This document shows, in pieces, positions 1-7,291 of a stretch of 32,314 nucleotides of DNA. The notes under the pieces were generated by a model. That model did not search any database. It had not been told where the DNA came from and saw only the letters and a program-made list of their open reading frames with translations. The stretch is from Bacillota bacterium (GTDB lineage: Bacteria > Bacillota > Clostridia > Lachnospirales > Lachnospiraceae). Numbering within the stretch: the stretch's first letter is position 1; every line of letters starts with the position of its first letter. Location: assembly GCA_023436225.1 (NCBI GenBank), contig JAEZKA010000011.1, forward strand, positions 1 to 32,314. Direction: 5' to 3'. Made by a program: the position numbers and the translations under genes.

Positions 1-347
1 GCTTTTTTCTGTCACAACCTTATGTACCGCTATGTGCGGCAACCGAGTGGGAACGTGTCTCTGTTGGATTGATAGTCACGCGCTATTTTTGTAAATCTAA
101 ATATGTGATAAACATCACTAACGTAAATGGGGCGCCGCACATTTAGTGCGACAGTACCCTTTTTATTATTTCAACAGAATGAAATACCTATCTCATTTTT
201 AACTCAACTACGATTGTGAAATGTAATCATAAATACCAGTTTTATATCAGACATACCTATGTTATATACCTAGATATTATCAGCTTGACAAGAACGGAGG
301 CTCATGCTATTTTATAGTTAGAGTTCTAACTGTGTTAGGAGGTTTCT
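1..347. other. Non-coding stretch before the first marR gene
   Basis: I see no gene here. The left part (16-160) can fold: ATGTGCGGC at 32-40 is complementary to GCCGCACAT at 134-142, and GTGAT/ATCAC sits between them. Positions 17-28 carry ACCTTATGTACC, a 12-mer that recurs inside hairpins at 2601-2612 and, inverted, at 12965-12976; the match to the latter extends to 17 bp (16-32 against 12961-12977). The right part (285-347) holds the promoter, operator and ribosome site of the marR gene. Confidence 0.6.
285..331 (+). promoter_or_regulatory. Promoter with MarR-type operator for the marR gene
   Basis: A perfect -35 box TTGACA lies at 285-290. A 17-bp spacer leads to a weaker -10, TATTTT, at 308-313. 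An inverted repeat, ATAGTTAGA-GT-TCTAACT, follows at 314-331 and would cover the transcription start. The same palindrome occurs before the nitroreductase gene. This is the usual layout for an autorepressing MarR protein; the link between protein and site is inferred. Confidence 0.7.
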
Positions 348-785
348 ATGTTAGAAGAAAAGAAGTTACCAATTATGTCGAGATTAGGTGTAATATTCTT
401 AACACACCGAAGATATCTGGAGAAGACAGCAAAAAGCAATGATTTGACATTAAAGCAATATTATATCCTTCGTCAGTTGATTCGAAAGGAGTATCTGAAT
501 CCTTCCGAGATCGCAGATATGCTGTTTTGTGATCGACCAACTGCTTCCGTAGTAATTGACAATCTGAAGAAGTATGGTTATATCATTAAGGAACGAGATG
601 TTATGGACGGGAAGCGTATACAGGTCAGAATTACGGAACTGGGAAGGCAACAGGCGAAGAAGGCTCAGGAGGCTTTTGAGCAGTATGCTGATTTTGACCC
701 TTTAGCCTGCTTTACGGAGGAAGAGAAGAATACATTTGAAGAGCTTTTAATCAAACTCCATCATCATATGAAAACTATAGAATAA
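348..785 (+). CDS. MarR family transcriptional regulator
   Basis: A 145-residue winged-helix regulator of the MarR type, a dimeric DNA-binding repressor that usually answers to small aromatic or oxidising ligands. The N-terminal helix (about 10-30) leads to the helix-turn-helix around residues 50-75 (NPSEIADMLFCDRPTASVV). The wing follows with the typical DGKRIQVRIT at about 88-97, then a C-terminal dimerisation helix. The length is normal for the family. The ATG is preceded by a strong AGGAGG (337-342). The palindromic operator next to its own promoter, and a near-identical copy upstream of the following nitroreductase gene, argue that it represses both. The ligand cannot be told from sequence. 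No sensing cysteine pair of the OhrR type is obvious. Confidence 0.9.
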   Translation: MLEEKKLPIMSRLGVIFLTHRRYLEKTAKSNDLTLKQYYILRQLIRKEYLNPSEIADMLFCDRPTASVVIDNLKKYGYIIKERDVMDGKRIQVRITELGRQQAKKAQEAFEQYADFDPLACFTEEEKNTFEELLIKLHHHMKTIE

Positions 786-860
786 CATCTGTAAAATGTA
801 AAATAGTGAGGAAATATGGAGGTTTTCCATCCGTTTTGAATGCTATATGCATTTCATATT

Positions 861-880
861 ATAGTTAGAGTTCTAACTAT
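861..880 (+). promoter_or_regulatory. MarR-type operator before the nitroreductase gene
   Basis: A perfect inverted repeat with 9-bp arms, ATAGTTAGA and TCTAACTAT, around a GT centre. It matches the site at 314-331 with one arm mismatch there. It lies 46 bp before the nitroreductase start at 927. A possible -35 (TTGAAT, 836-841) precedes it, so the operator would overlap the -10 region. The -10 itself is not clear-cut. Confidence 0.7.
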
Positions 881-926
881 AAAAACATAAAATACTATTT
901 AGCCATATATGGCAGAAAGGAAACAT

Positions 927-1661
927 ATGAACGAGACATTACAGACAATTATGCAATTGAGAAGTGAAAGACAATTCACAGAGAAACCGATTGACAAGGA
1001 GGATTTGGAGACAATACTGGAAGCCTCCATACGAACCGCCAACTCCTCCTCCAGACAAGCATATTCGATTATCGTAATCACAGATCAAAAGAAGATACCG
1101 ATCATCTGCGGATACCGTGGAGCAGCTTTGTTAGTATACTGTGTTGATCAAAACAGGTTAATGGACATTGCGGGATATATGAAGCAGGACTATGAGATGG
1201 GAACTACTATGGATTTTCTCTCCGGAGGAACCGATGCAATTCTGGCAGCACAGACTGCAGTAATTGCTGCCACTTCATTGGGGATTGATTCCCTGATTAC
1301 CAATGGCGTTCTCAGACAGGATTTCAATAGCCTCTATGAGCTTCTGAACCTGCCAAAGGAGCGGTGTTTTCCTATATTAGGGGTTGTATTGGGGTATTCT
1401 GCTTCGAAGGAGAAGCATTATAAAGAGAGACTTAGAAGCGGTGTAATCCACTATGACACTTATCAGCACATGACTGACCAAGAAATCAAGGAAGAGATTG
1501 AAAGGTTTGATAGTCCGGAGGGTAGGATTGGATTGACGACATACTCTCAGTGGCAGAAGATGGGTTATGCTCATTATTATGAATGGTTCTATCAGGTTTG
1601 GAATAAACGATCGGAGGATCGTGTTTACCCAATCCTTAAAAAGGTTAGGTTTATGGATTAA
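927..1661 (+). CDS. Nitroreductase family protein
   Basis: An FMN-dependent oxidoreductase of the nitroreductase fold, which reduces nitro-aromatics, quinones or similar compounds with NAD(P)H. The family hallmark is the N-terminal RSERQFTEKPI (about residues 11-21), equivalent to the RRSIRxF phosphate/FMN-binding stretch. A later AAQTAVIAATSLGIDSL segment matches the conserved helix that contacts the flavin. An upstream in-frame ATG exists at 909, but AGAAAGG at 914-920 sits 6 nt before the ATG at 927, so I choose 927 (244 residues). The C-terminal 60 residues (HYYEWFYQVWNKRSEDR) are longer than in minimal nitroreductases. The MarR operator upstream suggests induction together with the marR gene, consistent with a redox or xenobiotic response. 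The substrate is unknown. Confidence 0.85.
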   Translation: MNETLQTIMQLRSERQFTEKPIDKEDLETILEASIRTANSSSRQAYSIIVITDQKKIPIICGYRGAALLVYCVDQNRLMDIAGYMKQDYEMGTTMDFLSGGTDAILAAQTAVIAATSLGIDSLITNGVLRQDFNSLYELLNLPKERCFPILGVVLGYSASKEKHYKERLRSGVIHYDTYQHMTDQEIKEEIERFDSPEGRIGLTTYSQWQKMGYAHYYEWFYQVWNKRSEDRVYPILKKVRFMD

Positions 1662-1751
1662 GCTTCTATAAGCCGAAATAGTGTTCTGCTTAGTTACATC
1701 GCCTTTCATTCTCCTTTGCAGGCTTATTATAATCCGCCTCAACTGAGCCAC

Positions 1752-1784
1752 GGTGAAGATCGATGTTCACCTTTCCTTGCTTAT
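1752..1784 (+). terminator. Possible terminator after the nitroreductase gene
   Basis: GGTGAA (1752-1757) and TTCACC (1766-1771) form a short hairpin around GATCGATG. It is followed by the T-rich TTTCCTTGCTTATT. The T-run is broken, so this is a weak call. Confidence 0.35.
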
Positions 1785-1875
1785 TGATGTTCATTTATAG
1801 GTTAGAAATTTCATGTAAGATATATTATCTATTATATGGATTTCATAATGCTCAGCTGGTGTAAATGGAAAATAT

Positions 1876-1904
1876 TTGATTTATTGAATGATATACATTA
1901 TAAT
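1876..1904 (+). promoter_or_regulatory. Sigma-A-type promoter for the GNAT gene
   Basis: TTGATT (1876-1881), a 17-bp spacer, then a perfect TATAAT (1899-1904). The start codon lies 42 bp further on. Confidence 0.7.
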
Positions 1905-1946
1905 GAGTGAAAACTTTAGGCACTGGAAAGTAGAGGAGGTTGATGT

Positions 1947-2435
1947 ATGAATTTTGAAATAAGAGAGGTTGGAGATCATGAATTGAAAGAATGTGCAGAT
2001 GTGATCCGAACAGGCTTTTTGACGGTGGCAGAGGAATTTGGAATTACGAAGGAGAATGCTCCGACAAATGGTGCTTTCTTACAGGCAGAAAGACTCTTTG
2101 AAGAAAAAGCAAAAGGGCATATGATGTATGCTGCATTTCAGGAAACAAAAATCATTGGCTATATACAGCTGGAGAAGAGCACCCAGGAATTGTACTTCCT
2201 TCAGAAACTGGTTGTATTGCCGAACTATCGCCATATGGGAATCGGAAGAGCATTATTAGACTTTGCAAAAGAGAAGGTAGCAGAGTGGGAAGGTAACAGG
2301 ATATCAATTGGTATTATTGAGGAAAATACAGTTCTTAAGAACTGGTATCTGTCCTATGGCTTTGAGCCAACAGCTACGAGAAAGTTCGAACACTTGCCAT
2401 TTACAGTAGGCTTCATGGAGTTGAAGCTGATATAA
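1947..2435 (+). CDS. GNAT family N-acetyltransferase
   Basis: A 162-residue acetyl-CoA-dependent N-acetyltransferase of the GNAT fold. The acetyl-CoA pyrophosphate loop (motif A) is visible as LVVLPNYRHMGIGRALLDFA at about 90-109, with the R/Q-x-x-G-x-G/A core as RHMGIG. The later WYLSYGFEPT matches motif B, the loop that closes over acetyl-CoA. The length fits a single-domain GNAT. The start is set by GAGGAGG just upstream and by a good promoter. The substrate cannot be inferred. The gene stands alone on its strand, followed by a large hairpin before the convergent permease gene. Confidence 0.88.
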   Translation: MNFEIREVGDHELKECADVIRTGFLTVAEEFGITKENAPTNGAFLQAERLFEEKAKGHMMYAAFQETKIIGYIQLEKSTQELYFLQKLVVLPNYRHMGIGRALLDFAKEKVAEWEGNRISIGIIEENTVLKNWYLSYGFEPTATRKFEHLPFTVGFMELKLI

Positions 2436-2561
2436 GAAGCTTTGCCGATGTGTATTAGAGACGAAGACGATTGAGGGACTTACCAGATCAGTGGATCGAT
2501 TACATCAATATTTATACTAAAAGGGCATATATGATTAGATGTTATTCGCAACACGCTTTCG

Positions 2562-2630
2562 ACCAAATGAGTCCGTTGGCATAAAAGGCCTTATAGCAGG
2601 ACCTTATGTACCAACGGACTCATACATTTG
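2562..2630. repeat. Large intergenic hairpin between convergent genes
   Basis: ATGAGTCCGTTGG (2567-2579) pairs perfectly with CCAACGGACTCAT (2611-2623), and the stem extends with CAA/TTG after a three-base bulge. A nested partial stem (CATAA...TTATG) sits inside. It may end transcription from both sides, but no T-run follows on either strand. The loop carries ACCTTATGTACC (2601-2612), shared with the hairpins at 1-160 and 12875-13079. Confidence 0.65.
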
Positions 2631-2696
2631 CTCATAAAAATACATTCTGTATCACACGAAAGCCTAAGTAGAGATGTGCAATTTGATGATAACAAT

Positions 2697-3497
2697 TTAT
2701 AAGGGAAGATCTCTCTTACTAAACACTAAGATACCTGCAAGGTAGAGAGTGATACCGATAATGGCAAGGAGGATAAAGGAGATGAAATAGTCCTCACCTG
2801 ACGTAATCTTTGCCGGGTCGAACAGAGTATAGAGGGAGAAGCTAGAAAGAAATTCAAACTTCTCTCCAGTATCGGATATCATCTGGAGCAGTAGAAAACC
2901 AACGGGGAGACCTGCTCCTAATGCCAGAGAATTCTTTGTGTCATTGAATAAGCAGGAGGCAAAGAAGCTTATTCCTGTTAGAGCAAAGTATAATAAAAGA
3001 GCACCGCAGTTTAACAGGATGAAACCATTCCTATCCAGTTCACCTGGAAACATAAACTCACAAATCGCAATACCGACCAAAGTGAGAAAGCTTATCATAA
3101 GAGTGGTGCTTAGGAGCAGGAAAAAAGCTTGGGTAGCTGCAATCTTTGACCTACCGTTCGGTGTTGATAACAGGTAAGCCATGGAGCCCTTATCAACATG
3201 AGAAGCAACACTACGGTTGGCGGAGATGATGGTGTAAATCATCGGAAGCAGGAGGATCAGAAAGCCGTAGAAATAAGTTGCAATAAATTTAAGCAGGGTA
3301 CCCATATCTCCGGTAAAGCCCATAGCCGCGATTAGCTGTTGCGGCATCATGGCAAGCATATCATTGAGGCTTTTCTGGGTCTGTGGGTTATACATACTGA
3401 CGATGGTAGGAAAATAGATCATTAATACACCGATAATGATTAAGAATACAATATAATTCTGCTTTGTTGTTGCTTTCAATAAAGGTCTACTAAACAT
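2697..3497 (-). CDS. ABC-2 type transporter permease
   Basis: A 266-residue polytopic membrane protein, the translocation subunit of an ABC exporter. About six hydrophobic helices are visible: near residues 16-35, 70-90, 115-140, 155-180, 190-210 and 235-258. The YLLSTPNGRSKIAATQ segment after the second helix resembles the coupling region of ABC-2 permeases such as those of bacitracin- or lantibiotic-resistance exporters. It follows the ATPase gene by 12 bp and clearly shares its transcript. The ribosome site AGGAGG lies upstream of the ATG. No substrate-binding protein is nearby, so export is more likely than import. The exported compound is unknown. Confidence 0.82.
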   Translation of the reverse strand: MFSRPLLKATTKQNYIVFLIIIGVLMIYFPTIVSMYNPQTQKSLNDMLAMMPQQLIAAMGFTGDMGTLLKFIATYFYGFLILLLPMIYTIISANRSVASHVDKGSMAYLLSTPNGRSKIAATQAFFLLLSTTLMISFLTLVGIAICEFMFPGELDRNGFILLNCGALLLYFALTGISFFASCLFNDTKNSLALGAGLPVGFLLLQMISDTGEKFEFLSSFSLYTLFDPAKITSGEDYFISFILLAIIGITLYLAGILVFSKRDLPL

Positions 3498-3509
3498 AAT
3501 GGCGCCCTC

Positions 3510-4415
3510 CTATTTCTTTACGGTATTCTTATTCGAATCACCGTAGTACTGCATAAAGACATCTTCCAAGCTGCTGTTTTCGGTATCGAGATCCAAAACG
3601 GTATAGTGACCAAGCTCCTGAACGAAGCCGGATACATTGCCGAGGATGCTGACCTTAGCGGTAGAGCCGTTGACTATGATATGGTCAAAGCGGTCATTCA
3701 TCTGGAAGGCTTTGGCGGTCTCGGGACTGTCAAAGGTCACGAGATAGGTCTTTCTTCTCTTTTCCTTCAACACATGAATATCCTCGATTGCTACCAGATC
3801 ACCACTGCGAATGATACCGACACGGTCACAGGTTCTCTCGATTTCTTCAAAGCTGTGAGAGGACATTAAGATTGTTTTACCCTTTGCTTTCTCCTCAAGG
3901 ATCAGTTCGGCAAATCTTCTCTGCATCAAGGGATCCAGACCGCTGGTTGGCTCATCTAGGATAAGTACCTTGGGATCATGCATGAAGGCACAGATAATTC
4001 CGAGCTTCTGCTTCATACCCTTGGACATCTTACGAATGCGGCCTCTGGTGTCCAGTTCAAATTGCTCAATTAACTTGTCACGATAGGCGGTATTACCTAA
4101 CCCTCGCATTTCCCCCATGAATTTAAGAAAATCCATACCGTTCATTCCGTCAAAGAAGGCAATCTCTGCCGGTAGATAACCAAGCTCCTTCATGATAGTG
4201 GAAGATTCAGTACGGCAATCCTTGCCAAGTATCCTGGCAGTCCCCTTGTCAGGGGTCAAAAAGCCCATTAGAAGGCGGATCGTTGTTGTCTTTCCGGCAC
4301 CATTAGGGCCGAGATAACCGAATACCTCACCTTCCTTTACATGGAAGGACAGATTGAAGATCCCCTTATGATTACCATAATCCTTCGTTAATCCATTAAT
4401 CTCAATAATAGACAT
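3510..4415 (-). CDS. ABC transporter ATP-binding protein
   Basis: The ATPase subunit that drives the neighbouring permease. Counting from the ATG at 4415, Walker A is GPNGAGKTT (36-44), the signature is the divergent MSKGMKQ (130-136, typical of ABC-2 systems), Walker B is LILDEP (151-156), and the switch histidine lies in SSHSFEE. A C-terminal accessory region of about 90 residues ends in LEDVFMQYYG, as in the CcmA/NatA-like class. A TTG eight codons upstream (4439) is possible, but the AAGGGG site lies at good spacing only for 4415, giving 301 residues. Two 14-bp direct repeats (4451-4486) lie just upstream and may control the gene separately from tetR. Confidence 0.88.
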   Translation of the reverse strand: MSIIEINGLTKDYGNHKGIFNLSFHVKEGEVFGYLGPNGAGKTTTIRLLMGFLTPDKGTARILGKDCRTESSTIMKELGYLPAEIAFFDGMNGMDFLKFMGEMRGLGNTAYRDKLIEQFELDTRGRIRKMSKGMKQKLGIICAFMHDPKVLILDEPTSGLDPLMQRRFAELILEEKAKGKTILMSSHSFEEIERTCDRVGIIRSGDLVAIEDIHVLKEKRRKTYLVTFDSPETAKAFQMNDRFDHIIVNGSTAKVSILGNVSGFVQELGHYTVLDLDTENSSLEDVFMQYYGDSNKNTVKK

Positions 4416-4450
4416 GGAATAATCCCCTTTCTTATTCAATCCCTTTATAT

Positions 4451-4486
4451 ATACTTAACCTGTTCTTTATGCATACTTAACCTGTT
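4451..4486 (-). promoter_or_regulatory. Direct repeats before the ABC ATPase gene
   Basis: ATACTTAACCTGTT occurs at 4451-4464 and again at 4473-4486, a period of 22 bp or two helical turns. On the minus strand they read AACAGGTTAAGTAT and are followed by TATATAAAG, a possible -10, then the ribosome site. Tandem direct repeats on one helix face in a -35 region are typical of activator sites, for example response regulators. The regulator is unknown. Confidence 0.5.
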
Positions 4487-4570
4487 TTCTCATATCAATA
4501 TCCTTTAACTTACACGGTATGCAACAATGCTTCATATGAATGCTTACTTTTTTGCATTTTTGTCTAATTT

Positions 4571-5212
4571 TTATACATATTCTTCTTTATAGAAATTCTT
4601 ACGAAACATTTCCACATAAGCGAAGTATAGCTGTGAAACTTCGTTAAAGTCAGGTGCCTGCTCTTTCGTGCTGTTTGATAAAAGTCCCCTCTGTAGAACC
4701 TGGTTGGCACAGCCCTCTGAGGTCCAGGTAAGCAGCTGTATTACCATCATGGGATCAACCCCCTCCTTGAACTTCGAATAATCAAGTCCTTGGAAGAAGA
4801 GCATCGCTCTTTCTCTGGTATATTTATTATTTACCTCACTGATTCGTTCTCTGATGACAGGTGCGGTATCAAATACGGCTTTCTTCATGTAATTAGACAT
4901 GTGCGGATATGCAAGGGAATGCTCTAATTTGAGTAGCTGTATCACTTTCAGTCGCTCGAAGAAATCTGTGTACTGCATATAGGAGGGCCTTCCGTCCGAG
5001 CCCGGTGAATCCACCAGCTTCTCCAGCTGCTCACCACTGTATTCATAAAGATACATATAGAAATTCTGTTTTGATTCAAAGTAGTAAAACAGGCTTCCCT
5101 TCGATATCTCAGCCTCTTTTACAATCTCATCCACCGAAGCCTTTGCATAACCGTACTCTGCAAAAACCTTAAAGCCTGCATTAATTATTTTCTGCTTCTT
5201 GCTTTCTTCCAA
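4571..5212 (-). CDS. TetR family transcriptional regulator
   Basis: A 213-residue TetR-type repressor. The N-terminal DNA-binding domain is clear: KIINAGFKVFAEYGYAKASV, then the helix-turn-helix VDEIVKEAEISKGSLFYYF at about 27-45. The remaining 160 residues are the variable ligand-binding and dimerisation domain, so the ligand is unknown. The start is uncertain. The first canonical codon is TTG at 5212 with only a weak ribosome site; a better GAGGTGG site lies further upstream, before an in-frame ATT. Two matching palindromes cover its promoter, so autorepression is likely. The ABC ATPase and permease genes follow on the same strand after 155 bp and are probably its targets. Confidence 0.88.
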   Translation of the reverse strand: MEESKKQKIINAGFKVFAEYGYAKASVDEIVKEAEISKGSLFYYFESKQNFYMYLYEYSGEQLEKLVDSPGSDGRPSYMQYTDFFERLKVIQLLKLEHSLAYPHMSNYMKKAVFDTAPVIRERISEVNNKYTRERAMLFFQGLDYSKFKEGVDPMMVIQLLTWTSEGCANQVLQRGLLSNSTKEQAPDFNEVSQLYFAYVEMFRKNFYKEEYV

Positions 5213-5266
5213 ATTCTCAAAGGTTTCGTATCGAATATTACCACCTCATTTCTTATAATTAACATT

Positions 5267-5318
5267 ATTGACTGATTTGGTCAATTTCATAATATCACCA
5301 TTGACTGATATGGTCAAT
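5267..5318 (-). promoter_or_regulatory. tetR promoter with two tandem operators
   Basis: Two 19-bp sites differing at one base, ATTGACTGATTTGGTCAAT (5267-5285) and ATTGACTGATATGGTCAAT (5300-5318), each with ATTGAC/GTCAAT arms. Read on the minus strand, TTGACC (5317-5312) is a -35, followed by a 17-bp spacer and TATTAT (5294-5289). One operator therefore overlaps the -35 and the other lies at the transcription start, a classic double block. Binding by the adjacent TetR protein is inferred. Confidence 0.78.
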
Positions 5319-5364
5319 GTTTTAATTAAATTATAATTTAGCACAATAATAGCAATTTTTGGCA

Positions 5365-5393
5365 TTGATTTTGGAAAATACATGTACTATTAT
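5365..5393 (+). promoter_or_regulatory. Promoter for the PNPOx-fold gene
   Basis: TTGATT (5365-5370), a 17-bp spacer and TATTAT (5388-5393), 48 bp before the start codon. It diverges from the tetR promoter; the tetR operators lie 50-100 bp upstream. Confidence 0.65.
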
Positions 5394-5441
5394 TAAAAAC
5401 GGTACAAATGTTCGATTTTTGGGATTAGGGGTGTTATTACG

Positions 5442-5879
5442 ATGAGAGACGCGGAAAAGACAATCGGCAATCTAATTGATAAGCAGGGTATCGTCTATGT
5501 GAGTTCTGTAGATGATGACGGATATCCGAATACAAAGGCGATGAATTCTCCCCGCAAGAGAGAGGGAATCCGGGAGTTTTATTTCTCGACCAATACTTCT
5601 TCAATACGGGTTGACCAATACCGAAAGTATCCAAAGGCATGTATCTATTTTTGTGATAAACGCTTTTATCGTGGGGTTATGCTGAAGGGGAGGATGGAGG
5701 TCCTGGAGGATGAGGAAAGTAAGGAAGCAATCTGGTTGCCCGGTGATACAATGTATTATCCGAAGGGTGTGACTGACCCGGATTATTGCGTTCTTAGATT
5801 TACCGCAGAGGAAGGCAGATACTACAGTAACTTTAAATCAGAGACGTTTCCTGTTTCATCAGAAGCAGAATATGCTTAA
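5442..5879 (+). CDS. Pyridoxamine 5'-phosphate oxidase-fold protein
   Basis: A 145-residue single-domain flavin-binding split-barrel protein of the PNPOx-like / general stress protein 26 type. Visible family features are the N-terminal helix (AEKTIGNLIDKQGIVYVSSV), the strand pair DDDGYPNTKAMNSP, and the FYFSTNTSSIRVDQYRKYPK stretch that in relatives binds the FMN phosphate. CIYFCD and GVMLKGRMEVLED form the next barrel strands. The family includes FMN- or F420-dependent reductases and haem-degrading enzymes, so the exact reaction is open. It has its own promoter and is followed after 51 bp by a GNAT gene on the same strand. Confidence 0.8.
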   Translation: MRDAEKTIGNLIDKQGIVYVSSVDDDGYPNTKAMNSPRKREGIREFYFSTNTSSIRVDQYRKYPKACIYFCDKRFYRGVMLKGRMEVLEDEESKEAIWLPGDTMYYPKGVTDPDYCVLRFTAEEGRYYSNFKSETFPVSSEAEYA

Positions 5880-5930
5880 CCTATTTTCGGGAGAAGTATC
5901 TTTGTTACAATAATAAAAGAGGAGATTCGT

Positions 5931-6836
5931 ATGGCAGTTCAATTTAGAGAATATACAAGTGAACCAGGCTTTAGCGAGGATTTCCAACGTGTCTGGGAGT
6001 TTCTTGTGAGAAACAATCAGGAGAAGGTAGTCGACGAAGGCTTTTTATGGGGAAGATGGGAGTGGATGTTTTGTCTGAAGCGTTATCAGGATCAGGAGCA
6101 TCTATCTAGAATTGGAATTTGGGAGGATGATCAGCTCATTGTAGCGCTGGCGACCTACGAAAATGGTCTTGGCTATGTCTGGCCTTTAATTGCACCTGGA
6201 TATGAATATCTATATGAGAAGGTATTAGACCATGCCTGGGAGAATATGCAAAAGGATAGCAGTGTTAAGGTACTGATCGATGACAGGTGTGAAGTAATGC
6301 AGGCTGTTGCAGCAAGAAAAGGCTTTTTACCCACTCAGGAGAGGGAGAATAATGCATTTATCCCATTAGAGGATATTGAAATTAACTATACTTTACCACA
6401 GGGATATAAGGTGGTCAGCCTTGCTGAAGAATATGACTTAAGTAAATATCATCAGGCATTGTGGAAGGGCTTCAACCATGAGGGTGAGCCGGAGGAACCG
6501 ATAGAGCTTCAATTGGAAGGAAGAAGAGATGAGCTGTCGGGACCACATTGTAACTTGAATTTAAAAATTGCTGTGATGGCACAAGATGGCAGCTTCGTCG
6601 CTTTTTGCGGTATGTGGTATGAGCCGGGGATGGATTATGCTCTGGTAGAACCGGTTGCAACAGTTCCGGCCTATCGAAAGATGGGGATGGGTAAGGCTGC
6701 CGTACTGGAAGGTGTTAAGCGCTGTAAGGAGCTTGGAGCTAAGAGGGCTTATGTTGGGTCCTCCCAGCAGTTCTATTATAGCATCGGTTTTCGTCCCTGT
6801 TCTACGAAAACCTGGTGGGAGAAGAAAGAAAAGTAA
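5931..6836 (+). CDS. GNAT acetyltransferase, probably two GNAT-like halves
   Basis: A 301-residue protein. The C-terminal half holds a clear acetyl-CoA site: VEPVATVPAYRKMGMGKAAV at about 239-258 is motif A, followed by KRAYVGSSQQFYYSIGFRP (motif B). The N-terminal half (WEDDQLIVALATYENGLGYV, then ARKGFLPTQ) looks like a degenerate GNAT fold without an acetyl-CoA loop. The two-domain length suggests one catalytic and one structural half. The gene starts with ATG after AGAGGAG and probably shares a transcript with the PNPOx gene. The substrate is unknown. Confidence 0.8.
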   Translation: MAVQFREYTSEPGFSEDFQRVWEFLVRNNQEKVVDEGFLWGRWEWMFCLKRYQDQEHLSRIGIWEDDQLIVALATYENGLGYVWPLIAPGYEYLYEKVLDHAWENMQKDSSVKVLIDDRCEVMQAVAARKGFLPTQERENNAFIPLEDIEINYTLPQGYKVVSLAEEYDLSKYHQALWKGFNHEGEPEEPIELQLEGRRDELSGPHCNLNLKIAVMAQDGSFVAFCGMWYEPGMDYALVEPVATVPAYRKMGMGKAAVLEGVKRCKELGAKRAYVGSSQQFYYSIGFRPCSTKTWWEKKEK

Positions 6837-6917
6837 GATATGATATAGCAAATATAGTGCCGAAGGAATAGAAATATTACAAAATCAAAGTTGCCTTGTA
6901 CCTATGGAGATAGAAAA

Positions 6918-7172
6918 ATGAAAACAAGACGTATTTTTACATTGCTCTTACTTAGTGTTACCAGTATCTCACTGATTATATTTAGTTGGATGGATCTGAA
7001 TACCGCTTATCGCTTAGCTCGTATGGGTATCTTTACGGTTGATGAGGGGAATGGACCCACCAGCATTTTAGCTGCAGATACTTCGTATAACTATGTGCTA
7101 TATGGAATATCCATTATTGTAATTACGATCACAATAGTATTATCGGTTATCTTTAGAAGAAAGAGAAAATAA
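6918..7172 (+). CDS. Small two-helix membrane protein, unknown function
   Basis: An 84-residue protein with a positively charged start (MKTRR) and a hydrophobic helix at about 6-26 (TLLLLSVTSISLIIFSW). A hydrophilic external segment of about 30 residues (TVDEGNGPTSILAADTSYN) follows, then a second helix (YGISIIVITITIVLSVIF) and a basic cytoplasmic tail FRRKRK. The topology would place both ends inside. An in-frame TTG exists at 6891, but GGAGAT upstream of the ATG at 6918 fits better. I do not recognise a family. It follows the GNAT gene by 81 bp. Confidence 0.6.
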   Translation: MKTRRIFTLLLLSVTSISLIIFSWMDLNTAYRLARMGIFTVDEGNGPTSILAADTSYNYVLYGISIIVITITIVLSVIFRRKRK

Positions 7173-7236
7173 TAAGAGGATAGGAAAATCCATTGTAGAT
7201 TACCTCAATACATGGGATAATAGAATAAGGAAGACA

Positions 7237-7290
7237 ATGAAAATATTGGATACCTGTTATTTTGTAGCAGAAGCTTTAGGAGGAGATTAA
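7237..7290 (+). CDS. Possible 17-residue leader peptide
   Basis: MKILDTCYFVAEALGGD is preceded by AAGGAAG. Its stop codon sits one base before the aldo/keto reductase ATG, inside that gene's ribosome site. This would couple translation of the two. It may be chance; nothing else supports it. Confidence 0.2.
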   Translation: MKILDTCYFVAEALGGD

Positions 7291-7291
7291 T

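Noticed and set aside
1377..1751. Open frame of 124 codons on the minus strand
   Set aside because: It lies mostly antisense to the nitroreductase gene, has no ribosome site and gives no recognisable protein.
3606..3869. Open frame of 87 codons antisense to the ABC ATPase gene
   Set aside because: It is a mirror of the conserved ATPase sequence and has no ribosome site or family features.
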